Of a stretch of DNA of 64,000 nt, positions 39,324-51,619 are shown in pieces. The stretch's first letter is position 1, and every line of letters begins with the position of its first letter. The notes beneath the pieces are model-generated. The model made no database searches. It saw only the letters and a program-made list of their open reading frames with translations, and had not been told where the DNA came from. The position numbers and the translations under genes were made by a program. This DNA comes from Streptomyces sp. CB02980 (GTDB lineage: Bacteria; Actinomycetota; Actinomycetes; Streptomycetales; Streptomycetaceae), in assembly GCF_014451325.2 (NCBI RefSeq), contig NZ_JACSCH020000006.1, positions 310,001 through 374,000 on the forward strand, in the 5' to 3' direction.

Positions 39324-40750
39324 CGGGTCGTCCCGAGGCCGTAGCCGTCGAGACAGGCCTGGGCGAGGTTCTCGCAGTCGTCGGCTGCGCCGGCCCAGGT
39401 CTGCATGGTCAGGTAGACGTGCGGGGCGCCGTGGTAGAAGCGCTCGTACTGTTCGTGGCGTCCGGCGAACTCGGAACCGAGGGCGTCCCAGGCGAGCTTG
39501 AGGAGTTTGACGCGGTCCTCGGCGGGGTGGCCGGTGGTGCCGAAGTAGCGGCGGACCAGGGGCCCGAGTTCGGGGTGGAGGAGGTCACGGCCGCTGGCGG
39601 GCAGCTGGACGAGGGAGCCGCCCGCGAGGAGCCTGATGTCCTGGACGGCCCGCGGGTAGAGCTCGCCGGCCATGATCCGCTGGGCGAAGGAGATGTCCTG
39701 CCCGGGGCGGACGCCGCCGCGCCCGCCGTCGACCTCCTCGTACGAGGCCTCGGCGGCGAGCACGAAGGCCTTGGCCTGGGCGACCGTGCCGAGGAGCCGG
39801 CCGACGGTCTGGGTGACGGGCGGGAGGCTCTCGGTGCCGTTCGAGCGGGTGATGAGGATCGCGAGTCCGGTGAGGAACTCCAGCTTGGTCCAGAAGCGGG
39901 TCGCGGACTGGTGGACGAGGTTGAGGTAGGCGGGGGTCTGCCACCAGACGGCGCCGGTGGTGGCCGGGTCGCGGTGGGTGAGGACCCGTTCCCAGGGCAC
40001 GAAGACGTCCTCGCAGACCAGCATCGCGTCGTTCTCGTCGTACCGGGAGGACAGCGGGTGGTCGAAGACGGACCGGGAGCGTTCCTCGTACGAGGTGCGG
40101 GAGATCAGCTTGAGGCCGGGGGTGTCGAGCCGTACGGCGAAGGTCAGGGCGTGCGCGAGGTCGTCGGCGGCGAGCGGCTCGATGGTGCCGACGAGGATCT
40201 CGTCGGCGAAGACGGCGCCCGTGCCGACGGTCTTGGCGCCGCGGACGACGATCCCGCCGTCCCGTTCCGCCACGACCCGCAGGGTGAGGTCCTCGCCGCC
40301 GTGCCCCGGGGGCGGGTTGCCGAGGGTGAAGGCGCAGTGCAGATCGCCCTCGGTGAGCCGGCGGTGGAAGGCGAGGGCGTGCTCGGCGCCGTCGAATGTC
40401 CCGCCGGTGAAGACGGCGGGCGCGGCGGCGAACCCGGCCGCGCCGGCGGCCATGTAGTCGGGGGTGCGGCCGAGGAAGCCGAAACCGGCCCGGGCCGTGG
40501 TGCGGAAGGCGCGGCGGCGGGCGACGAGGTCCTCGTACGAGCGGGGCACGGCGTACGCGCGGCGCACCCCGCCCTGGACGAGGACGGGGTGGTGGACGGG
40601 GTCGTCGGCGAGGTCGTAGAGCCCGGCGAAGGAGGCCGCGGTGGACCGGAAGGCGGGGTGGGCGGTGACGTCCTCGACCCGTGCCCCGTCGAGCCAGATC
40701 TCGCGCCCGTCGCGCAGCCCCTCCAGATACTCCTGCCCGGACCTCGTCAC
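39320..40750 (-). CDS. HpaB-family FADH2-dependent aromatic hydroxylase
   Basis: A 476-residue protein of the 4-hydroxyphenylacetate 3-monooxygenase oxygenase family. Matching features include the N-terminal GREIWLDGARVEDVTAHPAF, the central VVRGAKTVGTGAVFADEILV, CEDVFVPWERV, and QDIRLLAGGSLVQLPAS near the C-terminus. These enzymes use FADH2 from a separate reductase to ortho-hydroxylate phenols or related rings. No HpaC-type reductase is adjacent, so reduced flavin must come from elsewhere. It is the first gene of the operon running to 35290; GTG 40750 has GAGAGGCG upstream. Confidence 0.9.
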   Translation of the reverse strand: MTRSGQEYLEGLRDGREIWLDGARVEDVTAHPAFRSTAASFAGLYDLADDPVHHPVLVQGGVRRAYAVPRSYEDLVARRRAFRTTARAGFGFLGRTPDYMAAGAAGFAAAPAVFTGGTFDGAEHALAFHRRLTEGDLHCAFTLGNPPPGHGGEDLTLRVVAERDGGIVVRGAKTVGTGAVFADEILVGTIEPLAADDLAHALTFAVRLDTPGLKLISRTSYEERSRSVFDHPLSSRYDENDAMLVCEDVFVPWERVLTHRDPATTGAVWWQTPAYLNLVHQSATRFWTKLEFLTGLAILITRSNGTESLPPVTQTVGRLLGTVAQAKAFVLAAEASYEEVDGGRGGVRPGQDISFAQRIMAGELYPRAVQDIRLLAGGSLVQLPASGRDLLHPELGPLVRRYFGTTGHPAEDRVKLLKLAWDALGSEFAGRHEQYERFYHGAPHVYLTMQTWAGAADDCENLAQACLDGYGLGTTR

Positions 40751-40920
40751 CGGTGTATCGCCTCTCCTCGGGTGTCACGGCTGTGCCGGTCCCGAGCCTG
40801 TCCGGGGCGACCCGTCCGGACAATGAGCGTCCGTCCAGGGGTCCTTAAGAACCGGCCAGGGAATCCCGAAGATGTCAGGTCGGTGGATCCGGGGCGGCGC
40901 GGACGCCCGGAGGGCACCGC

Positions 40921-40947
40921 CCGGACGGCCGGCCGCCGGCCGTTCCG
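40921..40947 (-). terminator. GC-rich hairpin after the AraC-type regulator gene
   Basis: A CCGG-ACGGCCGG arm pairs with CCGGCCGTTCCGG with one bulged base, 20 bp after the regulator stop. The 217-bp gap between the regulator and the HpaB-like gene should also hold the operon promoter, but no consensus elements are clear. Confidence 0.55.
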
Positions 40948-40967
40948 GAGGGCCGGTCCGCCCCCCT

Positions 40968-41951
40968 TCAGGCGGCCCGGTCGGCTCCCGAGCGGTACTC
41001 CCCCGGGGTGACCCCGAACCATTTGCGGAAGGCGAGGTGGAAGCCGACGGCGCTCTGGTAGCCGACGCGGGCGGGCACGGCCGACTGCGGGAGGGAGGTC
41101 TCGGTGAGGAGCCGGCCGGCCTCCTGCATGCGGCGGGCGGCGAGGTACCGGGCCGGTGACTCGCCGACCAGGTCGCGGAAGGAGGCGGTGAAGGCGGAGC
41201 GGGACATGCCGACCTCCCGGGCGAGGGAGTCGATGGTCCAGGGTTCGGCGAACCGGGTGGCCATCATGACGACGGCCCGGCTGATCCCGGGGTGCCGGAG
41301 CAGCGGCAGCGAGGCCGGGTTGCCCGCGAGTTCGCGGAGCAGCGGCCGGAGCGCCAGGACCAGGGCCATCTCGAAGGCGCGCAGGGTGATGAGCCGGTCG
41401 CCGGGGCCGACGGGCCGGTCCGGGGCGGCGAGCAGCCGCAGGGTGTCGCGGAGCAGCGGCTCGCGGGCGACCTGGGGTCCGTCGAGGACGAGTGCCCAGG
41501 GCAGCGAGGTGTAGAGGCCGGTGGCGGCGCTGGCGTCGTAGTGCAGTCCGGCGCAGAGCAGCCGGCTCTCGGGGCCGCTGCCCTCGATGACGATCTCGCC
41601 GGAGGTGCCGGGATGCCGCTCGGGCAGGACGGCCTTGAGCGGGAGGCCCTGGCGGTCGGGCCGGTCGGAGAGGCGGTGCGCGGTGCCGGTCGGGAAGACG
41701 ACGAGGTCGCCGGCGTGCAGTTCGACCGGGGCCTCGGCCTCGGTGGTGATCCAGCAGTCGCCCTCGACGACGTAGTGGAGGACGGCGCAGCTGCGTTCGG
41801 CGTCGCCCTCGATGGCCCAGGGGGCGCGGACGTGCCAGCGGCTGTCGAACACTCCGGTGAGCCGGAGGGGTTTGAGCAGTTCGCTCAGCAGGTCGTCCTG
41901 CTCTTCCAGCTCGGGCTGCTGTGCGTGACGGTCGGTTCCCACGATTGCCAT
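40968..41951 (-). CDS. AraC-family regulator with N-terminal cupin
   Basis: A 327-residue regulator. Residues about 15-200 form a cupin-like ligand-binding domain (HYVVEGDCWITTE; LHAGDLVVFPTGTAHRL). The C-terminal 100 residues hold two AraC helix-turn-helices (TIDSLAREVGMSRSAFTASFRDLVGESPARYL; ARVGYQSAVGFHLAFRKWFGVTPGEYR). It stands upstream of the HpaB/MFS/PrnB/FAD operon on the same strand and divergent from the NmrA-like gene, so it most likely controls both. Confidence 0.92.
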   Translation of the reverse strand: MAIVGTDRHAQQPELEEQDDLLSELLKPLRLTGVFDSRWHVRAPWAIEGDAERSCAVLHYVVEGDCWITTEAEAPVELHAGDLVVFPTGTAHRLSDRPDRQGLPLKAVLPERHPGTSGEIVIEGSGPESRLLCAGLHYDASAATGLYTSLPWALVLDGPQVAREPLLRDTLRLLAAPDRPVGPGDRLITLRAFEMALVLALRPLLRELAGNPASLPLLRHPGISRAVVMMATRFAEPWTIDSLAREVGMSRSAFTASFRDLVGESPARYLAARRMQEAGRLLTETSLPQSAVPARVGYQSAVGFHLAFRKWFGVTPGEYRSGADRAA

Positions 41952-42069
41952 GGACGATCCTTCAACTTCCGCCCCGGTTTGTTAATTGAACGGCCGAAGC
42001 CGTGGCGGCGAGCCTGGAAAGACGCCGACACCACAGCCGGGAAAGTCTATCGAAGGGCCTCAGACACAC

Positions 42070-42996
42070 ATGTCCAGTGAGAATCCGATGCGGGTGGCGG
42101 TCGTGGGCGCGACGGGGTTCCAGGGGGGTGCAGTGGCCCGCCTGCTCGCCGAGCGGCACCACCGGGTCCGCACCCTGACACGGCGGCCGTCGGCGGACCG
42201 GCCGCCGCTTCCGGGGGCCTCCTTCCTCGCCGGCGATCTGGGCCGGCCGGACGACGTGCGGCAGCTCTTCGAGGGGTCGACGCACGCGTTCATGACGATG
42301 CCGCTGGTGTACGAGAGCGAGCGGGTGGAGGCGTACGCGCGGAACGTCGCGGCGGCGGCCCTCGAGGCGGGCACCGAGCGGCTGGTCTTCAACGCCAACA
42401 CCCGCATCCCGCTGGGTCCGACGGACGTCGCCGCCTTCGAGACGCGGCGGCTGGCGGAGCGGGTGCTGCGGGACAGCGGGGTGCCGCTGGTGGTGATCCG
42501 GCCGCCGGTGTACCTGGACAACCTGTTCTCGCCGTGGAACGGGCCGGCCCTGGTCGACGACGGTGTGCTCGCCTATCCGCTGCCTGCGGCCGCGCGGACG
42601 GCGTGGCTGTCGCACCGGGGCCTGGCCGAGGCGGCGCTCGCGGCGCTCAGCCGGGAGGACCTGGAGGGCCGGACGTTCGACATCGGCGGCGAACGCTCCC
42701 TGACGGGCGGTGAGCTCGCGGCGGCGTTCGGCCGGGGGCTCGGCCGGGCGGTGCGGTACGAGGAGCTGGATCCGGCCGCTTTCGAACGGAGCCTCGCCCA
42801 GCTGCTCGGCCCGGAGACGGCGGCCGGGGTGGCCGGGATCTACCACTTCATGGCGAGCGGCGCCGATCCGCTCCTGATGGCGGACGACGACGGCGTGTCG
42901 ACGGAGGTCCTGGCCCTCGAACCGCCCCCGGTGGAGGAATGGGTGGCCCGCCAGCCCTGGCAGGTCTGGTCTTCCGACACCTCGCCGCAGCACTGA
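42070..42996 (+). CDS. NmrA-like NAD(P)-binding protein
   Basis: A 308-residue atypical SDR. The dinucleotide motif is VAVVGATGFQGGAVARLL (GxxGxxG) at the N-terminus, followed by DLGRPDDVRQLFEGSTHAFMTMP. The usual YxxxK is absent, as in NmrA-type redox sensors and some isoflavone-reductase-like reductases. It is divergent from the AraC regulator gene. It could reduce a pathway intermediate or act as a redox-sensing regulator; the sequence does not decide. Confidence 0.83.
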   Translation: MSSENPMRVAVVGATGFQGGAVARLLAERHHRVRTLTRRPSADRPPLPGASFLAGDLGRPDDVRQLFEGSTHAFMTMPLVYESERVEAYARNVAAAALEAGTERLVFNANTRIPLGPTDVAAFETRRLAERVLRDSGVPLVVIRPPVYLDNLFSPWNGPALVDDGVLAYPLPAAARTAWLSHRGLAEAALAALSREDLEGRTFDIGGERSLTGGELAAAFGRGLGRAVRYEELDPAAFERSLAQLLGPETAAGVAGIYHFMASGADPLLMADDDGVSTEVLALEPPPVEEWVARQPWQVWSSDTSPQH

Positions 42997-43050
42997 CCGC
43001 GGCACTGATCCGCAGCACGGCCCGCGGCATGTCCGCCCACGCAGAACAGG

Positions 43051-43081
43051 CCCCGCCCCACAAGGGCGGGGTCTTTTCTTT
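43051..43081 (+). terminator. Rho-independent terminator with U-tract
   Basis: CCCCGCCC (43051-43058) and GGGCGGGG (43064-43071) flank a 5-nt loop and are followed by a T-rich run. It ends the NmrA-like gene and insulates it from glgE. Confidence 0.88.
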
Positions 43082-43255
43082 GTCCGGGTCATGTGCTTGC
43101 CGCATCGGCTACGCCCTAGTAGTTAACAAAGCGCCTGGATTGCCCACCCGAGGACGGTGGGAAGGCTTCACCGGTAATCCTCCGAACCCTTCTCCCCGTG
43201 ACCCCTGTTCATCCCTGTGGACCCCCCATCCGAGTGAACGCGGACAGGAGCGGCC

Positions 43256-45333
43256 ATGCCCGCAACCCGTCGGCCGTCGACGGAGCTAGAAAGAGCGCAC
43301 AACCACCACCCGCACCCCCGTAACCCGTCAGGTGATGCTGTGAATCCGCTCATGGGACGCATTCCCGTACTGGACGTACGCCCGCTGGTCGACTGTGGCC
43401 GGCACCCCGCGAAAGCGGTGGCCGGAGAGTCCTTCGAGGTGACGGCGACCGTCTTCCGCGAGGGCCACGACGCGGTCGCCGCCAATGTCGTGCTGCACGG
43501 CCCGTCGGGCCGCCCCGGCCCCTGGACCCCGATGCGCGAACTGGCCCCGGGAACCGACCGGTGGGGGGCCGAGGTCACCCCGGACGCCGAGGGCCTGTGG
43601 ACGTACACCGTCGAGGCGTGGAGCGACCCGGTGGCCACCTGGCGCCACACGGCGAAGATCAAGATCCCGGCCGGGATCGACTCCGAACTGGTCCTCGCCG
43701 AGGGCGCCGAGTTGCACGAGAGGGCGGCGAAGGGCGTCCCGAAGAAGGGCGGCGCCCGGGAGGCCGTGCTCGCCGCCGCGGACGCGCTGCGCGACGCATC
43801 ACGGCCGGCCGCGGTCCGGCTCGCGGCGGCCCTGAACCCCCGGGTCGTCGAGTCCCTCGACCGCCATCCGCTGCGCGAACTCCTCACGTCCTCCCCCACG
43901 TTGCCCCTTCAGGTGGAGCGTGAGCGCGCCCTGTTCGGCTCCTGGTACGAGCTCTTCCCGCGCTCGGAGGGCGTACGGAAGATCAAGGGCCGTACGGTTC
44001 CGGGGAACTTCCGTACCGCCGCCGAGCGGCTCCCGGCGGTGGCGGCGATGGGCTTCGACGTGGTCTACCTGCCCCCGGTGCACCCCATCGGCGAGACCCA
44101 CCGCAAGGGCCCCAACAACTCCCTCTCCGCGGCGCCCAACGACGTCGGCGTGCCGTGGGCGATCGGTTCGCCGGAGGGCGGCCACGACGCGCTCCACCCG
44201 GACCTGGGGACCTTCGAGGACTTCGACGCCTTCGTGGCGCGGGCCCGGGAGCTGCGTCTGGAGATCGCCCTGGACTTCGCGCTCCAGTGCTCTCCGGACC
44301 ACCCGTGGGTGGAGAAGCACCCGGAGTGGTTCCACCACCGCCCGGACGGCTCGATCGCGTACGCCGAGAACCCGCCGAAGAAGTACCAGGACATCTACCC
44401 GATCGCGTTCGACGCCGACATGGACGGGATCGTCGCGGAGACCGTGCGGATCCTCCGGCACTGGATGGACCACGGGGTGCGGATCTTCCGCGTCGACAAC
44501 CCGCACACCAAGCCGGTGGTGTTCTGGGAGCGGGTGATCGGCGAGATCAACGCCGCCGACCCGGACGTGATCTTCCTGGCGGAGGCCTTCACCCGGCCGG
44601 CGATGATGCGGACGCTCGGCGCGATCGGTTTCCAGCAGTCGTACACGTACTTCACCTGGCGGAACACCAAGGAGGAGCTCACGGAGTACCTGACGGAGCT
44701 GTCCGGCGAGACGGCGGCGCAGATGCGGCCGAACTTCTTCGTGAACACCCCGGACATCCTGCACGCGTACCTCCAGGAGGGCGGCCGGCCGGCGTTCGAG
44801 GCGCGCGCGGTGCTCGCGGCGACGCTGTCCCCCTCGTGGGGCATGTACGCCGGCTACGAGCTGTGCGAGGGCACCCCGATGCGGGACGGCAGCGAGGAGT
44901 ACCTCGACTCGGAGAAGTACCAACTGCGGCCGCGTGACTGGGAGTCGGAAGAGCGGGCCGGGAGGACCATCACTCCGCTGATCACCGCCCTGAACCGGAT
45001 CAGGCGCCGTCACCCGGCGCTGCGCCGACTGCGGAATCTCACCTTCCATGACACGGACAACCCGCAGGTGATCGCGTACAGCAAGCGTTCGGGTTCGAAC
45101 ACCGTTCTGGTGGTCGTCAACCTCGACCCGCACCACACCCAGGAGGCGACACTCTCGTTGGACATGCCGGAACTCGGCCTCGACTGGCACGAGACCGTGC
45201 CGGTGCGCGACGAGCTCACCGGCGAGACCTATCACTGGGGCAGGACCAGCTACGTGCGCCTAGAGCCGGGTGTCACACCCGCGCACGTCCTCGTCCTGCG
45301 ACCGTCCCCGCAGACCGGAGGGTCACCCACATC

Positions 45334-45337
<4 letters not shown>
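43256..45337 (+). CDS. glgE: GlgE: alpha-1,4-glucan:maltose-1-phosphate maltosyltransferase
   Basis: A 693-residue GH13_3 enzyme that transfers maltosyl units from maltose-1-phosphate to alpha-1,4-glucan. Features are the N-terminal domain ([19 protein letters not shown]), the barrel with [17 protein letters not shown]-like sequence, nucleophile Asp414 in [10 protein letters not shown] and acid Glu443 in [10 protein letters not shown]. Their 29-residue spacing equals that of the S. coelicolor enzyme (Asp394/Glu423 from memory). ATG 43256 has AGGAG six bases upstream. It overlaps treS by 4 bp, so the pathway genes are translationally coupled. In this pathway it accepts the product of the maltokinase encoded downstream. 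Confidence 0.96.
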
Positions 45338-47028
<1,691 letters not shown>

Positions 47029-47056
47029 CCGACGGTCAGTTCGGATTCGTCCTGGG

Positions 47057-47081
47057 TGGGACGGTTTCCTCCCGTCCCACT
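47057..47081 (+). terminator. 9-bp hairpin after treS
   Basis: GTGGGACGG (47057-47065) and CCGTCCCAC (47073-47081) flank a 7-nt loop. The 246-bp treS-mak gap also contains the direct repeat CCATACGG near 47127 and 47148. The hairpin may attenuate read-through to mak rather than end transcription. Confidence 0.55.
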
Positions 47082-47274
47082 CTGGGCACTGTGACCCACA
47101 CACGTTCCGCAGCACGATTCAGGTCCATACGGGCCTTCTTGCCGGGCCCATACGGATCTTCCCCTTCCGACACGTCCCGCACATCCGGACAGCCTTAGCC
47201 GCCATCCGGGACACTCTGCGCATTTGAACGCATACGACAGCCAACTGCGCGCCCCGGGGAAAGGACGCGATGCC

Positions 47275-48624
47275 ATGCCGGAGACCGCATCCACCACCCG
47301 GGCCCCGGACGCCCTCCTTCCGTCCCTCGCCCCCCTGCTCCACGAATGGCTGCCACGGCAGCGCTGGTTCGCGGGCAAGGGCCGCCGGGTCACCGGATTC
47401 ACGCTGGACGCGGCCACCGAGCTGCTGCCTCTGGACGGCCCGGGCCCCGGCCTCCTCCATCTGCTCGTACGGGTCGAACAGCCGGGCCGCCCGGCCGGTA
47501 CACCCACCGACTGCTACCAACTGCTCCTGGGCGTACGGACCCAGCTCCCGCCCCGCCTCGCCCCCGCCCTGATCGGGCGGATCCGGCAGGGGCCGCTCGC
47601 CGGACGTGCCGTGTACGAAGGGCTGCGCGACCCGCGGCTCGCCGGCCTCCTCTACGAGCGACTGCGCACCCCGGGCCGGACCGGCCCCCTGCACTTCCAC
47701 GCCACGACGGCGCTCCCGCCCGCCCTGGCCCCCCGCATGCTGGACGCCGAGCAGTCCAACTCGTCCCTGGTATATGGAGATTCGTTCATCCTCAAGATCT
47801 TCCGCCGGGTCAGCCCGGGGGCCAACCCGGACCTGGAGCTGCCGCTCGCCCTCGCGGGAGCGGGCTGCGCCCGCGTCCCGGCGCCGGTCGCCTGGTTCGA
47901 GAGCGGGGCGGCGACCCTGGGCGTCCTCCAGCCCTACCTGCGGGACTCCCGCGACGGATGGCGGCTCGCGCTCGACGCGCTCGCCGACGGACGGGACTTC
48001 ACCGCGGAGGCGCGGGCGCTCGGCCGGGCCACGGCCGAGGTCCACCTCGCCCTCGCGGAGGCGCTGCCGACCCGTCGGCTCGGCCGCGCCGAGACCGAGC
48101 AGCTGGCGGCCGCGATGGACCGCCGGCTGCACGCGGCGGCGCAGGCGGTACCGGCGCTGCTGCCGTTCGTCCCCGGTCTGCGCGCCGTCTTCGCGGCGGC
48201 GAGCGGCACGTCCGGCAGCGGGTTCGTCCAGCGCATCCACGGCGACCTGCACCTCGGACAGACACTGCGGGGGTCCGACGGCGGCTGGGCCGTCATCGAC
48301 TTCGAGGGCGAGCCGGCGAAACCGCTCGACGAACGGCGCAGCCCGCAGCCCACGGTCCGCGACGTGGCCGGCATGCTCCGCTCCTTCGACTACGCGGCCC
48401 GCACGCACCGGCCGTGGAACTCGGACTGGGCGGCGCGGAGCCGGGCGGCCTTCTGCACGGGATACGCGGAGGCCTCGGGCGCGGATCCGCGGACGGACCC
48501 GGCGCTGCTGCGCGCCTACGAGACGGACAAGGCGGTGTACGAGGTCGTGTACGAGGCCCGGCACCGGCCGGACTGGCTCCCGGTCCCCATGTCCGCCATC
48601 AAACGCCTGTCGGCCCCCCAGTGA
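47275..48624 (+). CDS. mak: Maltokinase (Mak/Pep2)
   Basis: A 449-residue kinase that phosphorylates maltose at C1 for GlgE. The N-terminal cap ([21 protein letters not shown]) is typical of maltokinases, and the kinase core shows [10 protein letters not shown] (catalytic loop) and [16 protein letters not shown] (metal-binding DFE). I chose ATG 47275 with GAAAGGA upstream. It stands between treS and glgB but is separated from each by sizeable gaps (246 and 664 bp), so it may have its own promoter. Confidence 0.93.
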   Translation: MPETASTTRAPDALLPSLAPLLHEWLPRQRWFAGKGRRVTGFTLDAATELLPLDGPGPGLLHLLVRVEQPGRPAGTPTDCYQLLLGVRTQLPPRLAPALIGRIRQGPLAGRAVYEGLRDPRLAGLLYERLRTPGRTGPLHFHATTALPPALAPRMLDAEQSNSSLVYGDSFILKIFRRVSPGANPDLELPLALAGAGCARVPAPVAWFESGAATLGVLQPYLRDSRDGWRLALDALADGRDFTAEARALGRATAEVHLALAEALPTRRLGRAETEQLAAAMDRRLHAAAQAVPALLPFVPGLRAVFAAASGTSGSGFVQRIHGDLHLGQTLRGSDGGWAVIDFEGEPAKPLDERRSPQPTVRDVAGMLRSFDYAARTHRPWNSDWAARSRAAFCTGYAEASGADPRTDPALLRAYETDKAVYEVVYEARHRPDWLPVPMSAIKRLSAPQ

Positions 48625-48853
48625 CCCGGCGACCGACACCGCCCCGGGCGCCCCCGCGCGGCCTGCGCCGGGGCCCGCGGGCGGGGGGCCTGCGCCTCAC
48701 GCGGGCGCCACCTCACACGGTCGTCGCCCCCCACCTTCCGTGGGGGCCCGCGCCTCACTGCTCTTCACCCACCGCACCCTCACCCCCCGTGCGGCCTCAC
48801 CCCCGGTGCCGGCACGCACGCCGCACCCGCGCCACCCCCGCCGTGTGGGCAAT

Positions 48854-48872
48854 CGTCCCGCAGGGCGGGACG
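48854..48872. terminator. 8-bp hairpin after mak
   Basis: CGTCCCGC (48854-48861) and GCGGGACG (48865-48872) are perfect complements around AGG. It is about 230 bp after the mak stop and abuts the larger inverted repeat; a terminator role is likely but not certain. Confidence 0.5.
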
Positions 48873-49016
48873 GGTGGGCACACGGGACGGCGCCCTCTGG
48901 CGGCGCCTCCGCCCCTTGCGCCTGGACCCGCACCACCAAGTGCGGTGCACAAGGGTGCGGGTCAGGGCGCAGGGAGCCTGGGCCCGGCAAGGGGCGCCGT
49001 CCGTCGTGCCCACCCG
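48871..49016. repeat. 146-bp inverted-repeat element between mak and glgB
   Basis: Outer 24-bp arms (48871-48894 and 48993-49016) pair at 21 of 24 positions, the mismatches being adjacent. Inside, GACCCGCACC and GGTGCGGGTC pair, as do CCCCTTGCGCC and parts of the right side, so the whole could fold into one long hairpin. It may be a MITE-like element or a large RNA structure. Confidence 0.65.
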
Positions 49017-49288
49017 TTCCGCCCCTGGGGGTCCCCCCGGACGGAGTCTGGGGGAGGAACGAATGCCCACAACGAGGGGCGGCGGGTGGGGCGCGACCCC
49101 GGTGGGCGGGTGTCGCCTCTGCGGACGAACGTCCGCAACGCGGCGGCGCCCGCAGCAGGCACGTACCCCGCCCACCACCGGCGCGGCGGCACCCGCAGCA
49201 GCCACCTACCGCCCGTTCGGCCGAGTGTCCCGTCCCCGTACCGCACCGTTGCGCAGTCATACCCCCCGTACCCCCAGGAGGCATCCCG

Positions 49289-51571
49289 GTGACCGCCCGC
49301 CCCGCAGGCAAGTCGGCCCGCAGCACCACGGCAGCCAAGAAAGGCAGGACTGCCGCCAAGCCGCCCGCCCCCCGCCAGGCCCCACCGCTCGACCCGGTCG
49401 ACCGGGCGCGCCTGCTCGCCGGGGAGCATCACGACCCGCACGGCGTGCTCGGCGCGCATCCGGTGCGCGGCGGCGTGGTGGTCCGGGTGCTGCGCCCGTG
49501 GGCGAAGGAGGTCACCGTCCTGGCGAAGGACAGGCGGATCCCGCTCCGGAGCGAGGGGGACGGGGTCTTCTCCGGGTTCCTGCCCCTGCTCCGCAAGGTC
49601 CCCCCGTACGAGCTGCGCGTCCGGTACGACGACGGCCCCGACGAGCTCGCCGTCCACGACCCGTACCGCTTCCTGCCCTCCCTCGGCGACCTCGACCTGC
49701 ATCTGATCGGCGAGGGCCGGCACGAGGAGCTGTGGACGGCCCTCGGCTCCCACACTATGACCCACGACGGAGTCGCCGGCACCCGCTTCGCGGTCTGGGC
49801 GCCGAACGCCCGCGGCGTCCGCGTCACCGGTGACTTCACGCACTGGGACGGCACGGGGCTGCCGATGCGCTCGCTGGGTTCGACGGGCGTGTGGGAGCTG
49901 TTCGTGCCGGGGATCGGCGAGGGCGCGCTCTACAAGTACGACATCACGCGGCCCGACGGTACGCACACCGTCCGCGCGGACCCGATGGCCCGCCGTACCG
50001 AGTGCCCGCCGAACACCGCGTCGATCGTCACCTCCTCGCACTACACCTGGGACGACGCCGAGTGGATGGCGCGGCGCGGGACGCGCCCGCCCCACGAGGC
50101 GCCGATCTCCGTCTACGAGGTCCACCTCCCCTCCTGGCGGCCCGGGTTGACCTACCGCCAGCTGGCCGAGCAGCTGCCCTCGTACGTCCGCGACCTCGGC
50201 TTCACGCACGTGGAGCTGATGCCGGTCACCGAACACCCCTTCGGCGGCTCGTGGGGCTACCAGGTCACGGGCTTCTACGCGCCGACGGCCCGCATGGGCA
50301 CCCCCGACGACTTCAGGTTCCTGGTGGACGCGCTGCACCGGGAGGGCATCGGGGTCCTGATGGACTGGGTGCCGGCGCACTTCCCGAAGGACGACTGGGC
50401 GCTGGCCGAGTTCGACGGGCGGCCGCTGTACGAGCACGAGGACCCGCGCCGCTCGCACCATCCCGACTGGGGGACCCTGGAGTTCGACTACGGCCGCAAG
50501 GAGGTGCGGAACTTCCTGGTGGCGAACGCCGTGTACTGGTGCCAGGAGTTCCACATCGACGGTCTGCGGGTGGACGCGGTGGCGTCGATGCTCTACCTGG
50601 ACTACTCGCGGGAGCACGGCGAGTGGCTGCCGAACGAGCACGGCGGCCGGGAGAACCTGGACGCGGTGGCCTTCCTCCAGGAGATGAACGCGACGGTGTA
50701 CCGGCGCTGCCCGGGGATCGTGACCTTCGCGGAGGAGTCCACGGCCTGGGACGGCGTGACGCGGGCGACGGACCAGGTGGGGCCGGGCGGCTTCGGCGGT
50801 CTGGGCTTCGGCATGAAGTGGAACATGGGCTGGATGCACGACTCGCTGGAGTACGTGCAGAAGGAGCCGGTGCACCGCAAGTACCACCACCACGAGATGA
50901 CGTTCTCGATGGTGTACGCGTACAGCGAGAACTACATCCTGCCGATCTCCCACGACGAGGTGGTGCACGGCAAGCGGTCGCTGGTGTCGAAGATGCCGGG
51001 CGACTGGTGGCAGCAGCGCGCCAACCACCGCGCCTATCTGGGCTTCATGTGGGCGCACCCGGGCAAGCAACTGCTGTACATGGGGCAGGAGTTCGCACAG
51101 GGAGGCGAGTGGTCGGCGGACCACGGGCCCGACTGGTGGCTGCTCGACCCGGCGTACGGCGCGGAGCCCGACCACCGGGGTGTGCGGGATCTCGTCCGGG
51201 ACCTGAACACGGTGTACCAGGCGACGCCTTCGCTCTGGGAGCGGGACACCGTGCCGGAGGGCTTCCAGTGGGTGGCCGGGGACGCGGCCGAGGACAACGT
51301 CTTCGCGTTCCTGCGCTTCGACGCGTTCGGCTCGCCGCTGCTCGCGGTCTCGAACTTCTCGCCGGTCGTCCGGCACGACTACCGGCTCGGCGTGCCGGAC
51401 GCGGTGGTGGCCTGGTCGGAGGTCCTGAACACGGACGCCGGCCGGTACGGCGGCGGGGACGTGGTGGGGCGGGATCCGGTGAAGACGGAGTCGGTTCCGC
51501 ACCACGGGCGTTCGGCCAGCATCCGGACGACGCTGCCGCCGCTCGCGACGGTCTGGCTGCGCCCGGCCTGA
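49289..51571 (+). CDS. glgB: 1,4-alpha-glucan branching enzyme GlgB
   Basis: A 760-residue GH13_9 branching enzyme. After a basic Ala/Lys-rich N-terminus come two CBM48-type N-terminal domains (e.g. [35 protein letters not shown]) and the catalytic barrel with [17 protein letters not shown] (nucleophile Asp429), IVTFAEEST (acid Glu482) and [12 protein letters not shown]. It adds alpha-1,6 branches to the glucan made by GlgE. GTG 49289 has AGGAGG seven bases upstream. Confidence 0.95.
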   Translation: MTARPAGKSARSTTAAKKGRTAAKPPAPRQAPPLDPVDRARLLAGEHHDPHGVLGAHPVRGGVVVRVLRPWAKEVTVLAKDRRIPLRSEGDGVFSGFLPLLRKVPPYELRVRYDDGPDELAVHDPYRFLPSLGDLDLHLIGEGRHEELWTALGSHTMTHDGVAGTRFAVWAPNARGVRVTGDFTHWDGTGLPMRSLGSTGVWELFVPGIGEGALYKYDITRPDGTHTVRADPMARRTECPPNTASIVTSSHYTWDDAEWMARRGTRPPHEAPISVYEVHLPSWRPGLTYRQLAEQLPSYVRDLGFTHVELMPVTEHPFGGSWGYQVTGFYAPTARMGTPDDFRFLVDALHREGIGVLMDWVPAHFPKDDWALAEFDGRPLYEHEDPRRSHHPDWGTLEFDYGRKEVRNFLVANAVYWCQEFHIDGLRVDAVASMLYLDYSREHGEWLPNEHGGRENLDAVAFLQEMNATVYRRCPGIVTFAEESTAWDGVTRATDQVGPGGFGGLGFGMKWNMGWMHDSLEYVQKEPVHRKYHHHEMTFSMVYAYSENYILPISHDEVVHGKRSLVSKMPGDWWQQRANHRAYLGFMWAHPGKQLLYMGQEFAQGGEWSADHGPDWWLLDPAYGAEPDHRGVRDLVRDLNTVYQATPSLWERDTVPEGFQWVAGDAAEDNVFAFLRFDAFGSPLLAVSNFSPVVRHDYRLGVPDAVVAWSEVLNTDAGRYGGGDVVGRDPVKTESVPHHGRSASIRTTLPPLATVWLRPA

Positions 51572-51619
51572 GCGGCACCGGGGTCGGTGGGGCGGGAAAG
51601 GTCACTACCTGTCCGGTAA

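Larger units (their letters stand above)
48625..49288. other. 664-bp intergenic region rich in inverted repeats, before glgB
   Basis: I see no credible gene here. The glgB frame stays open through it, but the translation is low-complexity and lacks a start with a ribosome site until 49289. It contains a hairpin at 48854-48872, a 146-bp inverted repeat (48871-49016), a GCGGACG-AA-CGTCCGC hairpin near 49119-49134 and a GGTGGGCGGG/CCCGCCCACC pair around 49098-49175. It is unusually long and structured for a gap inside a pathway locus. Confidence 0.6.

Noticed and set aside
47606-49288. Long upstream open frame continuous with glgB
   Set aside because: It overlaps mak in another frame and is low-complexity; lack of stops in GC-rich DNA explains it. 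GTG 49289 has the ribosome site.
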